From Alitta virens (lineage: Eukaryota; Annelida; Polychaeta; Phyllodocida; Nereididae), in assembly GCA_932294295.1 (NCBI GenBank), contig OW028581.1, positions 15,591,162 to 15,655,161 on the forward strand: DNA of 64,000 bases, read 5' to 3'. The notes below the pieces were generated by a model. That model saw only the letters and a program-made list of their open reading frames with translations, was not told where the DNA came from and searched no databases. A program made the position numbers and the translations under genes. This document shows positions 21,013-32,260 of the stretch, piece by piece; within the stretch, counting starts at the first letter, position 1; every line of letters begins with the position of its first letter.

Positions 21013-21559
21013 TTATTAGGTAGAAGACCTCAATAAGGCCACATTTTGTCACACCATATTAATAAACATAAACATATTTATTCCATATCAAACTACAATC
21101 AAACAGAGTGCATGAGCTATTATAGTTAATATGACCCAATTTTCACAATTCATTATGATTGACAAGTTGATAATAACAGTAATATTCAAATTTGACATCA
21201 ATTTAACAATTCATCACCTAGGATAAGATTTATCATTTAGGATGAGATTGAAAAGAAAAATAACAGGAACCATTGCGACAAAACAAAAATTTTACCAGTG
21301 TATCACTAAAAACATAGGGGCAGGAAATGTTTCTTCTTGCCCTGAAAGACATTGTTTGTTAAAAATATGGCTAAGTGATGGATTTGTGAAAAGGACCCAG
21401 GGTGGAAAGTGCCCTTAAGCAGTTCAGAGATGCAACAGTATATATTTTTACATGTGTAATTTTCTCTACGTTGTTCCAAGTATTCTCTGAAATTTTCATT
21501 TTTCTATCATTGGTGATTCTTCCAAGAAAAAGGCAAATTTACGTTTTTTCCCTGTAAAT
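21013..21559. other. No gene seen
   Basis: AT-rich. TTAATAAACATAAACATATT near 21058 could be the reversed 3' end of a LINE, but there is no further support. Confidence 0.35.
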
Positions 21560-21895
21560 AAGCCCCCATCTCACATAGCCGTAAGGTGACGGAAAATCCG
21601 AGGTTGATCCTTTTAGACACGAAGTAGACGTATTGGCCAAGGAATTGTTACATAACAGGGGCGTGGCTAGGCGGTGACGTAAGACTAATTATGCTTTGGA
21701 ATATGCCACGTACGACTCATGGCTATCCGGCAGATCGTACGTCACTCCGCCTACGACGGAAGCCGACGAATAAACGAAATATCAACAATGGGAACGACGG
21801 CAAATGACTGCCACGTAATATTCCGAGGCTGCGGACATCATTATCCTATATAAAAGGGCCTGTAGGTGTTAATTCCGAAGTTGACTGACGTAAGA
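21560..21895 (+). promoter_or_regulatory. CpG-rich TATA-box promoter candidate with CRE-like motifs
   Basis: A sharp local rise in GC and CpG contrasts with the AT-rich surroundings. A strong TATA box, TATATAAAAGG, lies at 21847-21857, putting a predicted start near 21875-21880. TGACGTAAG occurs at 21675-21683 and 21886-21894, and its reverse TACGTCA at 21738-21744; all resemble CREB/ATF sites (TGACGTMA). Just after the predicted start, GTAAGA at 21890-21895 could be a 5' splice donor, with a plausible acceptor TTACTTATTACAG ending at 22020. An ATG at 21895 opens only 13 codons. It could be a host promoter with a tiny first exon, or the promoter of a mobile element; I see no LTR ends. Confidence 0.5.
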
Positions 21896-22625
21896 TGGGT
21901 GCTGAGTTACAGCTGATTAAATTAATTAGTAATTGACACCCACATTGCTAAGAATAATCACCCAAAGCGCACCAAAACTGCGCATCACAGATCATAATAC
22001 TATTTTGATTACTTATTACAGTGAAAACTCTCGAAGTATACTACTAAGTAAAATTGGTGCATTTTGATGAAAACATCTTATAAAAGATTCTATCTTGACA
22101 GAACTCTGTCTGAGGCATAGGTGCCTCAATAAACATGTTAATGGGTTGATCATCTCCCACTCTGGGCTCATGCGCAACACACTACACGATGCCTCATACT
22201 CTAGCTTACACTGACTGAGGCAAATGTCATAACACATGAAAATGAAGATTGTAATTAAGTAGATGACGTAAAGGGAGATAAATGAGAGTGTTTGTTAATT
22301 ATATTAAAATTTGATAATCTGGTTAAAAGCTCACTGTTGGATATATTCTGATAAGTATATAAGTGAAATATTACCATTAATACCATTCGAGAACCTCCTC
22401 AGCCAATCAGAAGGCATTAGTCGCTGGTGATAAGATCAATTATCAGCTCAAGCAGGCTGATAATGTTTTCCTCTTCAGTGATCACCAGGGATTGATAACT
22501 ATTCAAACAGGATTTGTGACAACTAAGGCAAACAATAAACAATCTTATAAGTGACAGCTATATAATTGAAAAAAAAAAAAGGCAACATTTAACACTGCTT
22601 CATTATTAAACAACATCACTACTAT
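21896..22625. other. No coding exon identified downstream of the promoter candidate
   Basis: Frame 22016-22237 is on the minus strand and shows no domain. Near 22440, TTATCAGCTCAAGCAGGCTG forms a small hairpin with the following ATAAT. No credible plus-strand exon is visible. Confidence 0.4.
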
Positions 22626-22873
22626 TACAACTCCTCAATATAGGACCACCTCACAATTAAGCCCACCTCACTATTTAGACACCTCACTATTAAGACCACT
22701 TCATTATCAAAACTGCATAACTACCATAAGAACACCTCGATATAAGGACATTTCACAATTAAGACCACCTAAATATAAGATCATCTCACAATTTAGACCA
22801 CTTCACTACTATACAAACACCTCAATATAAGACCAACTCACAATTAAGACCACCTCACTATTTAGACCACTCA
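22626..22873. repeat. Degenerate ACCACCTCACAATTAAG tandem array
   Basis: About a dozen imperfect 17-22-bp units (ACCTCACTATTTAGACC, ACCTCAATATAAGACC, ACCTCACAATTAAGACC). Related scraps lie at 7683-7800 and 40505-40545, so the unit is dispersed. Confidence 0.85.
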
Positions 22874-23526
22874 GTTAGTTAGTACCTACTGTGTCTGAAA
22901 TCATAACTGTTATGAATAAAGGACATACAGTGTAATTGATTTGCCTTGTTTCTATTATCAAGATATGCATGCATGCAAGGTTCTATAGTAATATTTTTAA
23001 TCCACTGGCTACAGCATCTACAAAGATAATTCAACTGAGATAAAGTAAAAAAAAGTTTCTCATATAAATAGCCTATTAAATGCACCACAACTACTCAGTC
23101 TTTCTTGATCTGGGGGGTCATAATATCATAGAAATCATCCATGTTACCAGGGTTATCCATGCTGATTGTCACTCGAGCACAGCAACTCTGACGTCACACG
23201 CATGGCCCTGGTGGCAGCCACTTAAACTACAGTTTCTAGATCCTGAGTTTTTTGTTTGTAACATACATAATAAAGTCGTTTTTCACTGCAGATCTTTAAT
23301 GAACTAAGATCCATTTGATAAGAACATTTTCGCCAATGGTATGATTTTGATTGCCCATGACAGGTTTCCCAGCAGAAAAAAAAATTGACTTAAACTGTGG
23401 AACTGTCCAATTAATTTTGCAGAGTACGTACTGCAATGAAAACTGACATCAGTTATTATTCTCACAAAACATAATTAGATGATATGAAATGAATATAAAG
23501 TTAATAACTAATAGGATTGGCCAGAG
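22874..23526. other. No gene seen
   Basis: Short frames 22879-23088 and 23080-23307 only; no motif recognised. Confidence 0.4.
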
Positions 23527-23815
23527 TTATTGGTTAAAGCATCCACCAATTCCACATTGGCCAGCTCTGCTGAAAGTCCGCGGGTCAATCCCCGGCCCGG
23601 GCGCTCTTCTTGAGCTACATCCCAGCTGGATGTTGTTTGGATGAGACGTTAAATTGGCGGTCCCTTGTACTTGGTGTCTATGCTGTGGCAAGTAAAAGAC
23701 CCCATCCATGGGGTAAATGTGTAACATGGGCGGACTCCTCTCTCTCACCTCATCGATCAACAATTGCTAATCACAAGAACTTGCCTTAGAGGGCTGCTTT
23801 TTCTGTATCTGTCTG
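23527..23815 (+). mobile_element. SINE-B1, near full length
   Basis: A tRNA-like head with CGCGGGTCAATCCCCGG (box-B-like) is followed by GAGCTACATCCCAGCTGGAT, GAGACGTTAAATTGGCGGTC, GTACTTGGTGTCTATGC and GTAAAAGACCCCA, then the B1-type 3' end with CACCTCATCGATC and AGAACTTGCCTTAGAGGGCT. Frame 23527-23763 (minus) is a shadow. This is the clearest B1 copy. Confidence 0.85.
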
Positions 23816-24263
23816 AACAATTAAATGTACTTGATTTCAATTTGAATAACCTTGAAACAACGCTGTAAAATACTGACATACATGTGATGAAGTTTCCTGT
23901 ATTCTAAGGCCAGATATAATCATTTGGTGAAGATTGGGTTTCAAGTATAAGCCAAGATTGAACTGATCCAGATCTTGTCACGAATTAATGTCACCTGTCA
24001 TGCTCGATTATTAATGTCTCTCATATGAAAAGTGCAGTTTGATAGGTATGATGATATTTTTTTTTCTGGTGATGTGGTCCTGGAAAAATAAATAGGATGC
24101 GTGTATTGGGGAAAATATTTCACATATATATCTGATTTCATCACTTAAAAGCTTTTAGAACATGCCTTAGATGTTGTAAACATGTTGGTTATAACTGAGA
24201 GGAGAAAAGCTTCAAGGTAGATATTAATGCTTACATTTGGTGCTAATGGGTGATATAAATAGA
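23816..24263. other. No gene seen
   Basis: No feature recognised. Confidence 0.4.
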
Positions 24264-24530
24264 AATGGAAAGTGCAATCCTCTAAGACAAATGTTTGCCA
24301 CCCACGAGGAACGAGGATTTATTGAGAGAGGGGACTCTAGCCATGTTGCTCATTTACACCATGGGTGGGGTCTTTCACTCGCTTCTGCATAGACACTGTG
24401 TACAAGACACCGACAATTGAATATCTCATCTGAACAATGTCGAGCTAAGATGTTGCTCATTAAGAGTGCACGGATCGGGGATGAAATCCTGTTTCTTCCG
24501 AGAAGCAGGCGATGATAGGTTGATATTAAA
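24264..24530 (-). mobile_element. SINE-B1 copy, head-to-head with a B2 copy
   Basis: The reverse complement gives the B core (GAGCAACATCTTAGCTCGAC, GTGTCTATGCAGAAGCGAG) and the B1 3' end (TTTGTCTTAGAGGATTGC). It has diverged from the copy at 23527. Its head faces the head of the SINE-B2 starting at 24541. Confidence 0.8.
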
Positions 24531-24540
24531 CAGCTTGGTG

Positions 24541-24835
24541 GCCTAATTTCACATTGGCCCGCACTGCTGAAGGTCCCTGGACCTGGGTTCAGCCCCAGAC
24601 CCTAACACTCTTCATGAGCTACATCCCAGCTGGATGTCGATCGCATGAGGCGTTAAATTGGAGGTGCCTTGTATTCAGTGTCTATGCTGAGGCAAGAAAA
24701 ATGCCTCACACATGGTGTAAATTTGTAACATGTTGTGGACTCCAAGCCTTATCATCTCATCATTACGTCTTCCTCTGGCAGCTGGTCATATAAGCTGACT
24801 TAGCTTCAGACCCAGTAGCATTGAGACAGACATTT
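24541..24835 (+). mobile_element. SINE-B2, near full length
   Basis: Head region ACATTGGCCCGCACTGCTGA with box-B-like GGGTTCAGCCCC, the shared B core (GAGCTACATCCCAGCTGGAT, GAGGCGTTAAATTGGAGGTG), then the B2-specific 3' part ATCTCATCATTACGTCTTCC, GCAGCTGGTCATATAAGC and CAGACCCAGTAGCATTGAG. Frame 24554-24793 is a shadow. Most truncated SINE-B fragments in this window carry this 3' end. Confidence 0.85.
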
Positions 24836-25465
24836 AGGATTATTAATACTTTCTTAAGAGAAATACACTTCTTAAAAATATGGTAGGTCGGATCACTGGA
24901 CCCAATTTTTGTTTCAATCGACTAAGCATTAGATCATGTCATCTCGCAGCATCATGTACACTCAGATGTAGCATTATTTTCATGGTGTCATTTTCATGAT
25001 GTCATGGCAGTTCTCATCTCTACAAGTGTGTGAGTGACATCCCCAATCATCACTGTGGCCCGACACGTGGCCAGGCTATCTTCAGATGGATTAGTAGAGC
25101 ATGATACATTGGCAGTGCAATTGCTTAGGTCTGCTCCATATATATCTGGCAGCCTTGACAGATTCAGCCTATATTTGCACCATTGGTGTCAGGTTTCGCC
25201 AGGTTTTTCCCCATGCACTTCAGAGCTGCTCTTGTATCACTGCCAGGTATTTGTGTGTGTACGACAGTACATGTAGGTTTTTTTTCCTGATATAGACAAA
25301 CGGTGGGTTGGCATAACGTAAATAACGCGTTTAATCGGCTCGATATCGACCTGGAAATGGCCACCGATGGCTAACATTGGAATGATGTTTACCCGATCTA
25401 CCCTGGTATCTGGGTATGACCTTTTCTTTTTAATCATGATATGATTATGATATAATCTCCGATAA
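24836..25465. other. No gene; overlapping short frames only
   Basis: Four overlapping frames on both strands (25034-25515) carry no recognised domain. Sequence is somewhat less AT-rich than neighbours. Confidence 0.4.
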
Positions 25466-25607
25466 TACATGGCCAAATGTGCCACGTGCGTTTTCCATGA
25501 GAAGGATAAATGCATGGAAAACGCATGGGTTTTAGCTAATCATAATGAGGCAAAAACCATGCACTTATAAACGCATGGCATACACACGTGTCACAATTGG
25601 CCATGTA
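25466..25607 (+). mobile_element. Palindromic element family A, copy 4
   Basis: ACATGGCCAAATGTGCCACG at the left and GTGTCACAATTGGCCATGT at the right, with arms and centre as in copy 1 and TA at both edges. Confidence 0.93.
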
Positions 25608-25640
25608 TGCTGCATCGCCGTAATTTTGGCAAGATATTAA

Positions 25641-25740
25641 CACCGTTGGTTTATATATATTGAGCTTAATGTTGGCTGGTAAATCATACGACTGTAAATA
25701 AAGATTTATCTTATCTTATCTTATCTTATCTTATCTTATA
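25641..25740 (+). mobile_element. Probable LINE 3' tail with (TTATC)n
   Basis: A non-coding end GACTGTAAATAAAGATTTAT runs into a TTATC pentanucleotide array (25705-25740). A short AATAAA followed by a simple-repeat tail is typical of CR1/L2-like 3' ends. No reverse-transcriptase remnant is present. Confidence 0.5.
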
Positions 25741-25756
25741 CACAAACATAGTCTTA

Positions 25757-25918
25757 ATTACAGCAGAACTCATAGACTTGGAAATGAAAACTCAAGAAAG
25801 TCATGTGAATCTAGTAAAGGGCTCCCATTGGTTGAGGGTTGCCTTAGCCAATGGGAGTCCTGGATTCAGATGACGTCCTCTGGAGTTCTGTTTCCAAGTC
25901 TGTGAAACCTGCTGTAAT
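25757..25918. mobile_element. Palindromic TIR element family C, 162 bp
   Basis: Near-full-length inverted repeat. The left ATTACAGCAGAACTCATAGA and ACTTGGAAAT mirror the right ATTTCCAAGT-like block and CTGCTGTAAT end. The centre GCTCCCATTGG...CCAATGGGAGTCC is itself a stem. TA adjoins CAG at both ends, fitting a Tc1/mariner-type miniature element. Confidence 0.85.
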
Positions 25919-26661
25919 GGTGGAGCTTCACAATGTTTGTTAGTACTATCGCTTCTTTTTTAAATTAAAAAAAGTATAAAAAGTCACATATCCTTCATTT
26001 TGTTTCCTTTAAGTACTCTCTCCCTGAATTGCCTCTACCATACTAAGCTTGTTATATTATGATTTCTTTCTTTTAAGTATCCGTATTGAGTGTTTTCTAT
26101 ATTTTGTACATGTTTATAGATTATCTTATTCGTGTTTTACTGTATATGGGCACTGGGGCAGGGGGCACGAAAGTAATTTACACATAAGCTAGATTATGCA
26201 GTATATCATACCGTATGATTTGTCATATTGCAATATTGGCAAAAATTAATCATATCGAATTGCCAGCTAGGCATAACTCATACAAATCAGACTTCTGTCA
26301 AAATGTTATTTTGTGGATTTGCTATGTAGCTTCTGTTGAAATTACTTGAGTCTGAATGGCTAGATAAGATAGGCAGCAGCTGTAATTTTAACAGACACGC
26401 ATTCAGGACATTTACTAGGGCATATATATATTTACATGATGTCAAGAATGATTGCGTGTCTAAGTTGAAGACTGCTAATGTAGTGGATAATAACGGTTTC
26501 TTCAGCTTTACACAATTGTGTTTATGGCAAAGTGAATTGTAGAAACTTGAAAAAAAAGCAATTATTGAAGGTTAATGTTTTTTCAATGGCAGAGCTAGGT
26601 ATCACATATATTAGGCATACAATTATAGGTGCTTTGCACTATGTCCTAAACGATTATAAAA
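25919..26661. other. No gene seen
   Basis: AT-rich; frame 26336-26542 shows no domain I recognise. Confidence 0.4.
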
Positions 26662-26737
26662 CCTTTATACTGTAGGCAGACCTTTATACTGTAGGCAGAC
26701 CTTTATACTGTAGGCAGACCTTTATACTGTAGGCAGT
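26662..26737. repeat. 19-bp tandem repeat, 4 perfect units
   Basis: CCTTTATACTGTAGGCAGA repeats four times without a mismatch until the last base or two, so the expansion is recent. Confidence 0.96.
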
Positions 26738-26919
26738 GTACTAGGCATCAAATGTTAAACTTAGATTTTTAAAAATAGACTTACATATAACCGACCTCTT
26801 CTAGTGTATATCATTTATAAATGGTTGCGGATTCGGTTATTTTTAAAGTACTGGATTGTTCGTAGCGATATTACTTAAGTTGAACAAATTAGCCCCTGGA
26901 GAACTCTGCAACACTCCAT

Positions 26920-27002
26920 TCTCATCTCATCATTACGTCTGCCTATGACAGCTAGTCATATAGGTTGGCTAAGCTTCAGACTGGAATAGCATTGAGACAT
27001 TA
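26920..27002 (+). mobile_element. SINE-B2 3' fragment
   Basis: TCTCATCATTACGTCTGCCT, CAGCTAGTCATATAGG and TAGCATTGAGACATT match the B2 3' end. The head and core are absent. Confidence 0.85.
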
Positions 27003-27304
27003 TTGAGTAACGCGAACATGACGTGATGCCAGGTATATTATAATGACATGGAATAAGGATTTTTGTGTTGCTTTTGATAGCAAGAAGGTTATAAAGCAAG
27101 GTCTTTTATGGTATTTTCTGAAAGAATTCCTGATAATTAGAAGTCTGAGCAACGTATCTGTCTATATCTTGTCTCCATTGGAAACCGGTGTCACCTTCTG
27201 GTATCCGGGTGTAATATGCGGTCTATATGATCCCGCAGCTCCGTTGTTGTAGCATCTGAGCTGGCGCGATCCGTTCTGGTCCAATCCGATCCCTTAGTCT
27301 TACA
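27003..27304. other. No gene seen
   Basis: Frame 27043-27252 (69 residues, plus) has no recognised domain. Confidence 0.35.
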
Positions 27305-27571
27305 CAGTTAGTTTCATAAAATACGGTCGACTCCAGCTGTCTGTGGCAACCAGTACCTGGCTGTGGTCTAAACGTGCTAAAGCCAGCTGCTTCTGTCCAC
27401 TTCTATAGCTAATAATCGGCTTAGATCTATCACCAGATAAATAAAAAACTTGGTAAATGTAAGAAATTAATCAAATATATCATATATGTACTTTTAGATC
27501 TGGTTTTGAGTAGCCAGCTATGACAGCTTTGTCTAGTTTTAATTGATGGGCCGTTTTAATGAAACTAACTG
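27305..27571 (+). mobile_element. TIR element family D, copy 1
   Basis: CAGTTAGTTTCATAAAATAC at the left pairs with the right end, whose reverse complement begins CAGTTAGTTTCATTAAAACG. The left 100 bp (GGTCGACTCCAGCTG, CCTGGCTGT, AAAGCCAGCTGCTTCTGTC) matches the reverse complement of the right part of 57405-57804. TA follows the right end; the left has CA. No transposase frame. Confidence 0.85.
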
Positions 27572-28414
27572 TAGATCATATTTGTTTAACGTTAAAGATG
27601 AACGAAGGTTTTTTTTGTTCTAAACACTATTTTGTACATTTGAAAAATGGGAGCAAACATACCATTGGAATTGATCACTGATGAGGTATATGAAATGAAG
27701 TTGCATTAACTGTAATTTCTATATATGTTGTGAAGGTAATTTTACTAAATATGGGGATAATGGTTGTAAAGTGGGTTTTCTGAACCAAAGCAATACCTAT
27801 ACTTCGATAGATATAAACAAAGTTTCCGCAGATACACTTTGTATTCTCCTACTTGTATTAGTGACTTAATTAATTGCACTGGCAAAATTTTGCACACTCA
27901 CAGATTGACAATAACTTCTTATCTAAAGTCCTTAAATTAGATTTTTTTTTTACAGATAGAATATCTAAGAATTTAAGTCGAGCTACATAAAAAATAAAAA
28001 AAAACATGAGCAAAAAAAAAAATAAAAAAAAACTGCTTTCTACGAAATTAGTTATGTACAGAATATATACACAGATAAAGGTCATCCTGTCAAAATAGCA
28101 CATAAGAATACATTAGAAACTTTAGTCTAACATTTTAGAATACACCAAATCTTGACAATTTAATTGGTGCGCAGAAACTTTTTACCACCGCTGTAGTAAA
28201 CATACCTAAATAGCTAAATAATGAATGGTAATCAGCAGAACATGATGACTCAACGTAAAGTGCATTATCAGCAATCAGTTGTTATTACATATACTTTATA
28301 TTATTACCGAAAAGTGAATTGACGTCTGCGTGGGATTACTGTCTAAAGTAATCTCCAGTAGTTTAATAATTGTCGTTAGGGACATTATGTCCCCAGCATA
28401 TTCGCTCACAAACC
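27572..28414. other. No gene seen
   Basis: Very AT-rich with poly-A and poly-T runs near 27940-28030. Frame 27870-28103 minus is low-complexity. Confidence 0.45.
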
Positions 28415-28558
28415 TACATGGCCAAATGTGCCATGTACGTTTTCCATGAGAAGGATAAACGCATGGAAAACGCATCGTTTTTAGCTAATTATAATGAAGC
28501 AAAAACCATGCGTTTATCCAAACGCATGGAAAACGCACGTGGCACAATTGACCATGTA
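28415..28558 (+). mobile_element. Palindromic element family A, copy 5
   Basis: ACATGGCCAAATGTGCCATG to GGCACAATTGACCATGT, with a complete 144-bp structure and TA at both edges. Frame 28370-28573 is a shadow. Confidence 0.93.
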
Positions 28559-28939
28559 GTTTATATGATCTAAACATTTAGTATAACTTTATATTTGCTC
28601 CTGGGTGGTATGAATAAAAGTATGTTCAAACAGGTGTTTTGTCTTATCATACAAGTACAAAGTATGGAACAATGCAAATTTGACATACAATTTATCAGTA
28701 AACTTAAACAAGTATAAGGCAATGCAAAATTACCCTTCAAACACATTTATTAGGCATGATAAACTTCTTTTTTTCATCAATTCCAATTTTCCTTGATCTT
28801 AAGGGGTTTTAAAATGACATGTCAAAATTCCTTTATAATGGGTTGCAATGGGAAAACATGTCAACTTTGGCTCTATAAAAAGCAGTTTGCGAGCGAGTGG
28901 ATAAAAATCTGGAAAATAGAAATACTCCATAAATCAGCC

Positions 28940-29730
28940 AGTAACATACCTATTTTAACATATGAGGTATCATCTTATTGGTTTTCTTTGTGGGAAGCTG
29001 ATTTATGGGTAATTTTAATGATCCAAGATCAAGGTCATTGAGTAAAGTCAAGGTTAATGTAAGAAAATTGAATTTTTTCAACATTTTCTAATATTTAACA
29101 TGACCCGGTCACATCAATGTATTATAAAGCCAATTGCAGCATATGAGGTATCAGTTTATCATCATGTTTATAGGTTTTCTAATATGGGAAATCTTTTTTT
29201 GGGGTTATTTTAATGATCCATTGCCAAGGTCATTCAGCAAAGTAAAGATCAATATCACCTCTAATGACTTCCTGGGATACTAAACATTGTCACCTTTCAG
29301 GAAATAACAAATGTAGCTATTTTAAGATAATTAAGAATTTACGTCCTGTATTTCTATTTCTGCACCTAATGGGCTAATTAGGACAGGCAGGGACCATGAC
29401 AATGAGACGAAAGATGAAACAGCCATCCAACTTAGGATCGACCGGGAATTGAACCCAGGACCTAGTGATTGGAAGCCAAGTGTGCTACCAATGAGCTAGG
29501 CCCCACCTTCAATTAGAATATCATGAAATGGTCAATGGAAAATTTCTCTAAAACTTCCAGAAAATTGGCATATTTGTAAAATGTTACATATTTCAGCAAA
29601 TAATATACCAGCTGCAGCATATAAGGTATCATTTCATAGATTTCTTGGTATAAGAAATTGATATATGGGGTTATTTTGATAACTCAAGGTCAAGGTCATT
29701 GATTAAACTCAAGGTCAGTGTCAGCAAATA
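28940..29730 (+). repeat. Three diverged units carrying TCAAGGTCA motifs
   Basis: CATATGAGGTATCA-type words at 28960, 29140 and 29618 are each followed after 40-60 bp by TATGG-GTTATTTTAATGATCC-type sequence and then an AAGGTCATTNAG block (29029, 29223 and 29690). The first two units are 180-194 bp apart; the third is displaced by a SINE-A2. TCAAGGTCA is present at 29029-29037, 29684-29692, 29690-29698 and 29709-29717. Confidence 0.8.
29336..29507 (-). mobile_element. SINE-A2 copy inside the reiterated unit
   Basis: Full tRNA-like head at the right, body with TGCACCTAATGGGCTAATT, and a small TATTTC duplication (TATTTCTATTTCTGCACC). The simple-repeat tail is lost. AATTAAGAAT at the left and AATTAGAAT at the right may be a decayed target duplication. 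Confidence 0.9.
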
Positions 29731-29996
29731 GCCTCATTTCACCATCTTTTTGGAATTTTAAATCACCTGTTTTCGTTCTAATGCGTAAATCATAAATCCA
29801 TATAGTTTTAGGGAAAAGATCCTTTGATAATCACAACAGTTTTTCAAATTAAGTAATACTAATTGTGGTTCATACAGTATGGGGCTATCTGAACCTGGAA
29901 TTCAGTTAAACCTGTAATATTGATTTGTGTCATCAGGAATGTCATAGCCTGTTTCAGATTTCCTTCCCAAAACTATAAAAAAAAGAAGCCATAATG
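29731..29996. other. No gene seen
   Basis: No feature recognised. Confidence 0.35.
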
Positions 29997-30009
29997 CACA
30001 TACCCATTC

Positions 30010-30202
30010 ATAAGGGGTGGGGGCCTAGCTCAGAAGTAGCACTCTGGGCTTCCAACCACTGGGTCCCGGGTTCAATTCCCGGTCGAGCCTATGTTGGATG
30101 GCTGTTTCATCCTTTATCTCAATGCCATGGTCCCAGCCTGTCCTAAATTAGCCCATCAGGTGCAAAAATACAGGACGTAAAGCCCTAATCCACCACCACC
30201 AC
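30010..30202 (+). mobile_element. SINE-A2 copy, full length with (CCA)n tail
   Basis: Head GGGGGCCTAGCTCAGAAGTA, box B GGGTTCAATTCCC, body CTGTCCTAAATTAGCCCATC and CAGGACGTAAAGCCCTAATC, tail of CCA units. A perfect 13-bp target duplication CACATACCCATTC lies at 29997-30009 and 30203-30215. Confidence 0.96.
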
Positions 30203-30383
30203 CACATACCCATTCTTTGAAGACTGTAACTGCTATTCACTATTTCAACAAGAATGAAATAAAGGTTTTTGTGCAAGCATATGTCAAGAACAAGTGCTTC
30301 TGTTAGTCTCTAAAATAACAATCTTTTTAACAAATCACACACAGTTAAAGGCTTGATTGATGTCATTTTTGTCTCAGATCTAC

Positions 30384-30515
30384 TAGACTGGAGCTTGGTC
30401 AGCCTACATAACCAACTGCCAGAGGCAGACATAATGATGAGATGATAAGACCTGGTCCACACCGTGTTACACATAACCTCATGGGTGGGGTTTTAGTTGC
30501 TTCAGCACTTCATAA
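30384..30515 (-). mobile_element. SINE-B2 3' fragment
   Basis: AACTGCCAGAGGCAGACATA, ATGATGAGATGATAAGACC and CACACCGTGTTACACAT match the reversed B2 3' end and part of the core (CATGGGTGGGG). Confidence 0.85.
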
Positions 30516-30715
30516 ACAAGTGCAAGGCTTATGGTAACTGCAGGCCCCACAATTACCATGGTGTAGCATTATTTCCTTCCCGGCCCTTACTATGTTCAAT
30601 AGTCAGAGGATCAAGAGGGTTGTGGTTTAAGCTAGATCAATTGAATTGTCTGTGATTTATAAATATATAAAGTTCATGGAGAATCTCTCATGGAAAATCT
30701 GTTAAATTGATAATA

Positions 30716-30900
30716 GATATAGATAGATAGATACTTTATTTTGATAGAAATGGTACAAAAATTATTATACACTATGAATTGTAATCTTTTATAAATATAG
30801 GTCCATCAGGAAACCATGTAAGCATAAGCTGTAATGGTGGCACCTTCAATAAAAAGGAAGAAAATTTAATTAAGATTTAACAAAAATAAGTATGCTATTA
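30716..30900 (-). mobile_element. Possible LINE 3' end with GATA tail
   Basis: GATAGATAGATACTTTATTT reads on the minus strand as AAATAAAGTATCTATCTATC, a typical AATAAA plus simple-repeat tail of a non-LTR element. I see no reverse-transcriptase remnant upstream, so the extent is uncertain. Confidence 0.4.
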
Positions 30901-32260
30901 TTATAAGTTATATAACATGAATAAAATTTCTTTTTTTTTTACAAAACTTTAATAATGATAATGTTATGACATTAAAGTAATGGATGAGTTAATTTTTATG
31001 AATAGGGTTTCCATAGAGGGAATTAAACACATAATTCTATAATTATGAAAACTACTGGTACCAATAACACGATGCACTTGAAAACTAGGGTAATTCAGTA
31101 AAACTGTTGATATGCTACCAATTAAGGCACAAAGTTCTAGCCCCTACTTGGCCATAATTCAATTAAATCTTTAATAATGATGGCTGATCAAACTTGCCAA
31201 GGGCATTGTGGATGGACTTTTTCATAAATACTACATCAAACCCATCATTAAGTTCATCAAAAACAGTCATACTCACATGCTGTACAACCACCAGGCTGTC
31301 AGTTTACCACAGAGCAGTGAGTGATGTTGTAACAATATCATTTATTTTCTTACAGAAGTAGTCCATTGGCCAAAGCGCCAAATTTGATAAATTGTTACCG
31401 CTGAAAATGACAAAAGCTCTCATACCTTTTTGGAAAGCTTTGAATCTCAGCTTTCCAATGAAGGGTGATAGACATCTGAAAATGGTAGCTGTTACGAGTT
31501 ATTACGTAACCAAGGTAACGAAGTCATGATGATTTTTTATCGTCTATTAAACTAGTGACTCGCATATCTCAGCCACTAATAATCACAGTGCAATAAACAA
31601 TACATGGTTTCCTATGTTTTAGGATATGGGGAAATCATTTTTGGCATCAGTTTGTATCTCTGATGCACCTAACATTGCGTAATAGTTTAATAATTTCCAT
31701 AATTTAGAATCATTTTCGTATTATTTGAAGTAAAAATTCTGTTTGTGCTGATATAACAAACATTGGCATCATGTGTTATACCTTAGAGGATATCTCTAAT
31801 TCCTCCAAGGTTATACATTTTTGGAAAGCTTACATTATGGGCCGTCAGTTGATATAAACCATTTGATAGTTTGGTGTCCATGTGTGGCTGCTAGTTTGTA
31901 CAGGAAAATAATAAAAATAATAAAAAAAGAAGCCCTATGAGCACCCGGTGAGATGTCTGCTCGAGATATGATGACAAGTGCTTGGAAATTTCATTCCGGT
32001 CACGAAAATGTTTGACCCTCACAAGATCACAAGGATTACCTACGATCCAAATATGGAACTGTGACCTTCTGGATACAGGCTCTCCATTTAGTAATGCAGT
32101 TTCATCCTGCTTTACATAATTAAGGCCACGAATATGGAAATCCCACTTCCAAGATGGTGCAGAGTGCGACAAACATCCACTTATTTGTAACTTTTTAACA
32201 TTGTATGTAATCTTCTATGACATGTGGCTGTGCACATACTAGTAATAAAAATGAGCTACT
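30901..32260. other. No gene identified; one minus-strand frame
   Basis: Frame 31891-32172 (minus, 93 residues) has a hydrophobic Leu/Phe end (LIGLLFLLFLLF) and no domain I recognise. GGAAAGCTTTGAATCTCAGC plus TTTCC at 31431-31455 is a short hairpin; TTTTTGGAAAGCTT recurs near 31819. Confidence 0.4.

Noticed and set aside
25034..25515. Gene suggested by four overlapping frames
   Set aside because: Overlapping frames in several registers on both strands indicate a local lack of stop codons, not coding; no domain recognised.
26662..26737. CRISPR or regulatory array
   Set aside because: Four adjacent identical 19-mers without spacers are a simple tandem repeat.
31891..32172. Membrane protein suggested by LLFLLFLLF
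   Set aside because: The hydrophobic run comes from a simple AATAAAAAA-type tract on the other strand, and nothing else supports a protein.
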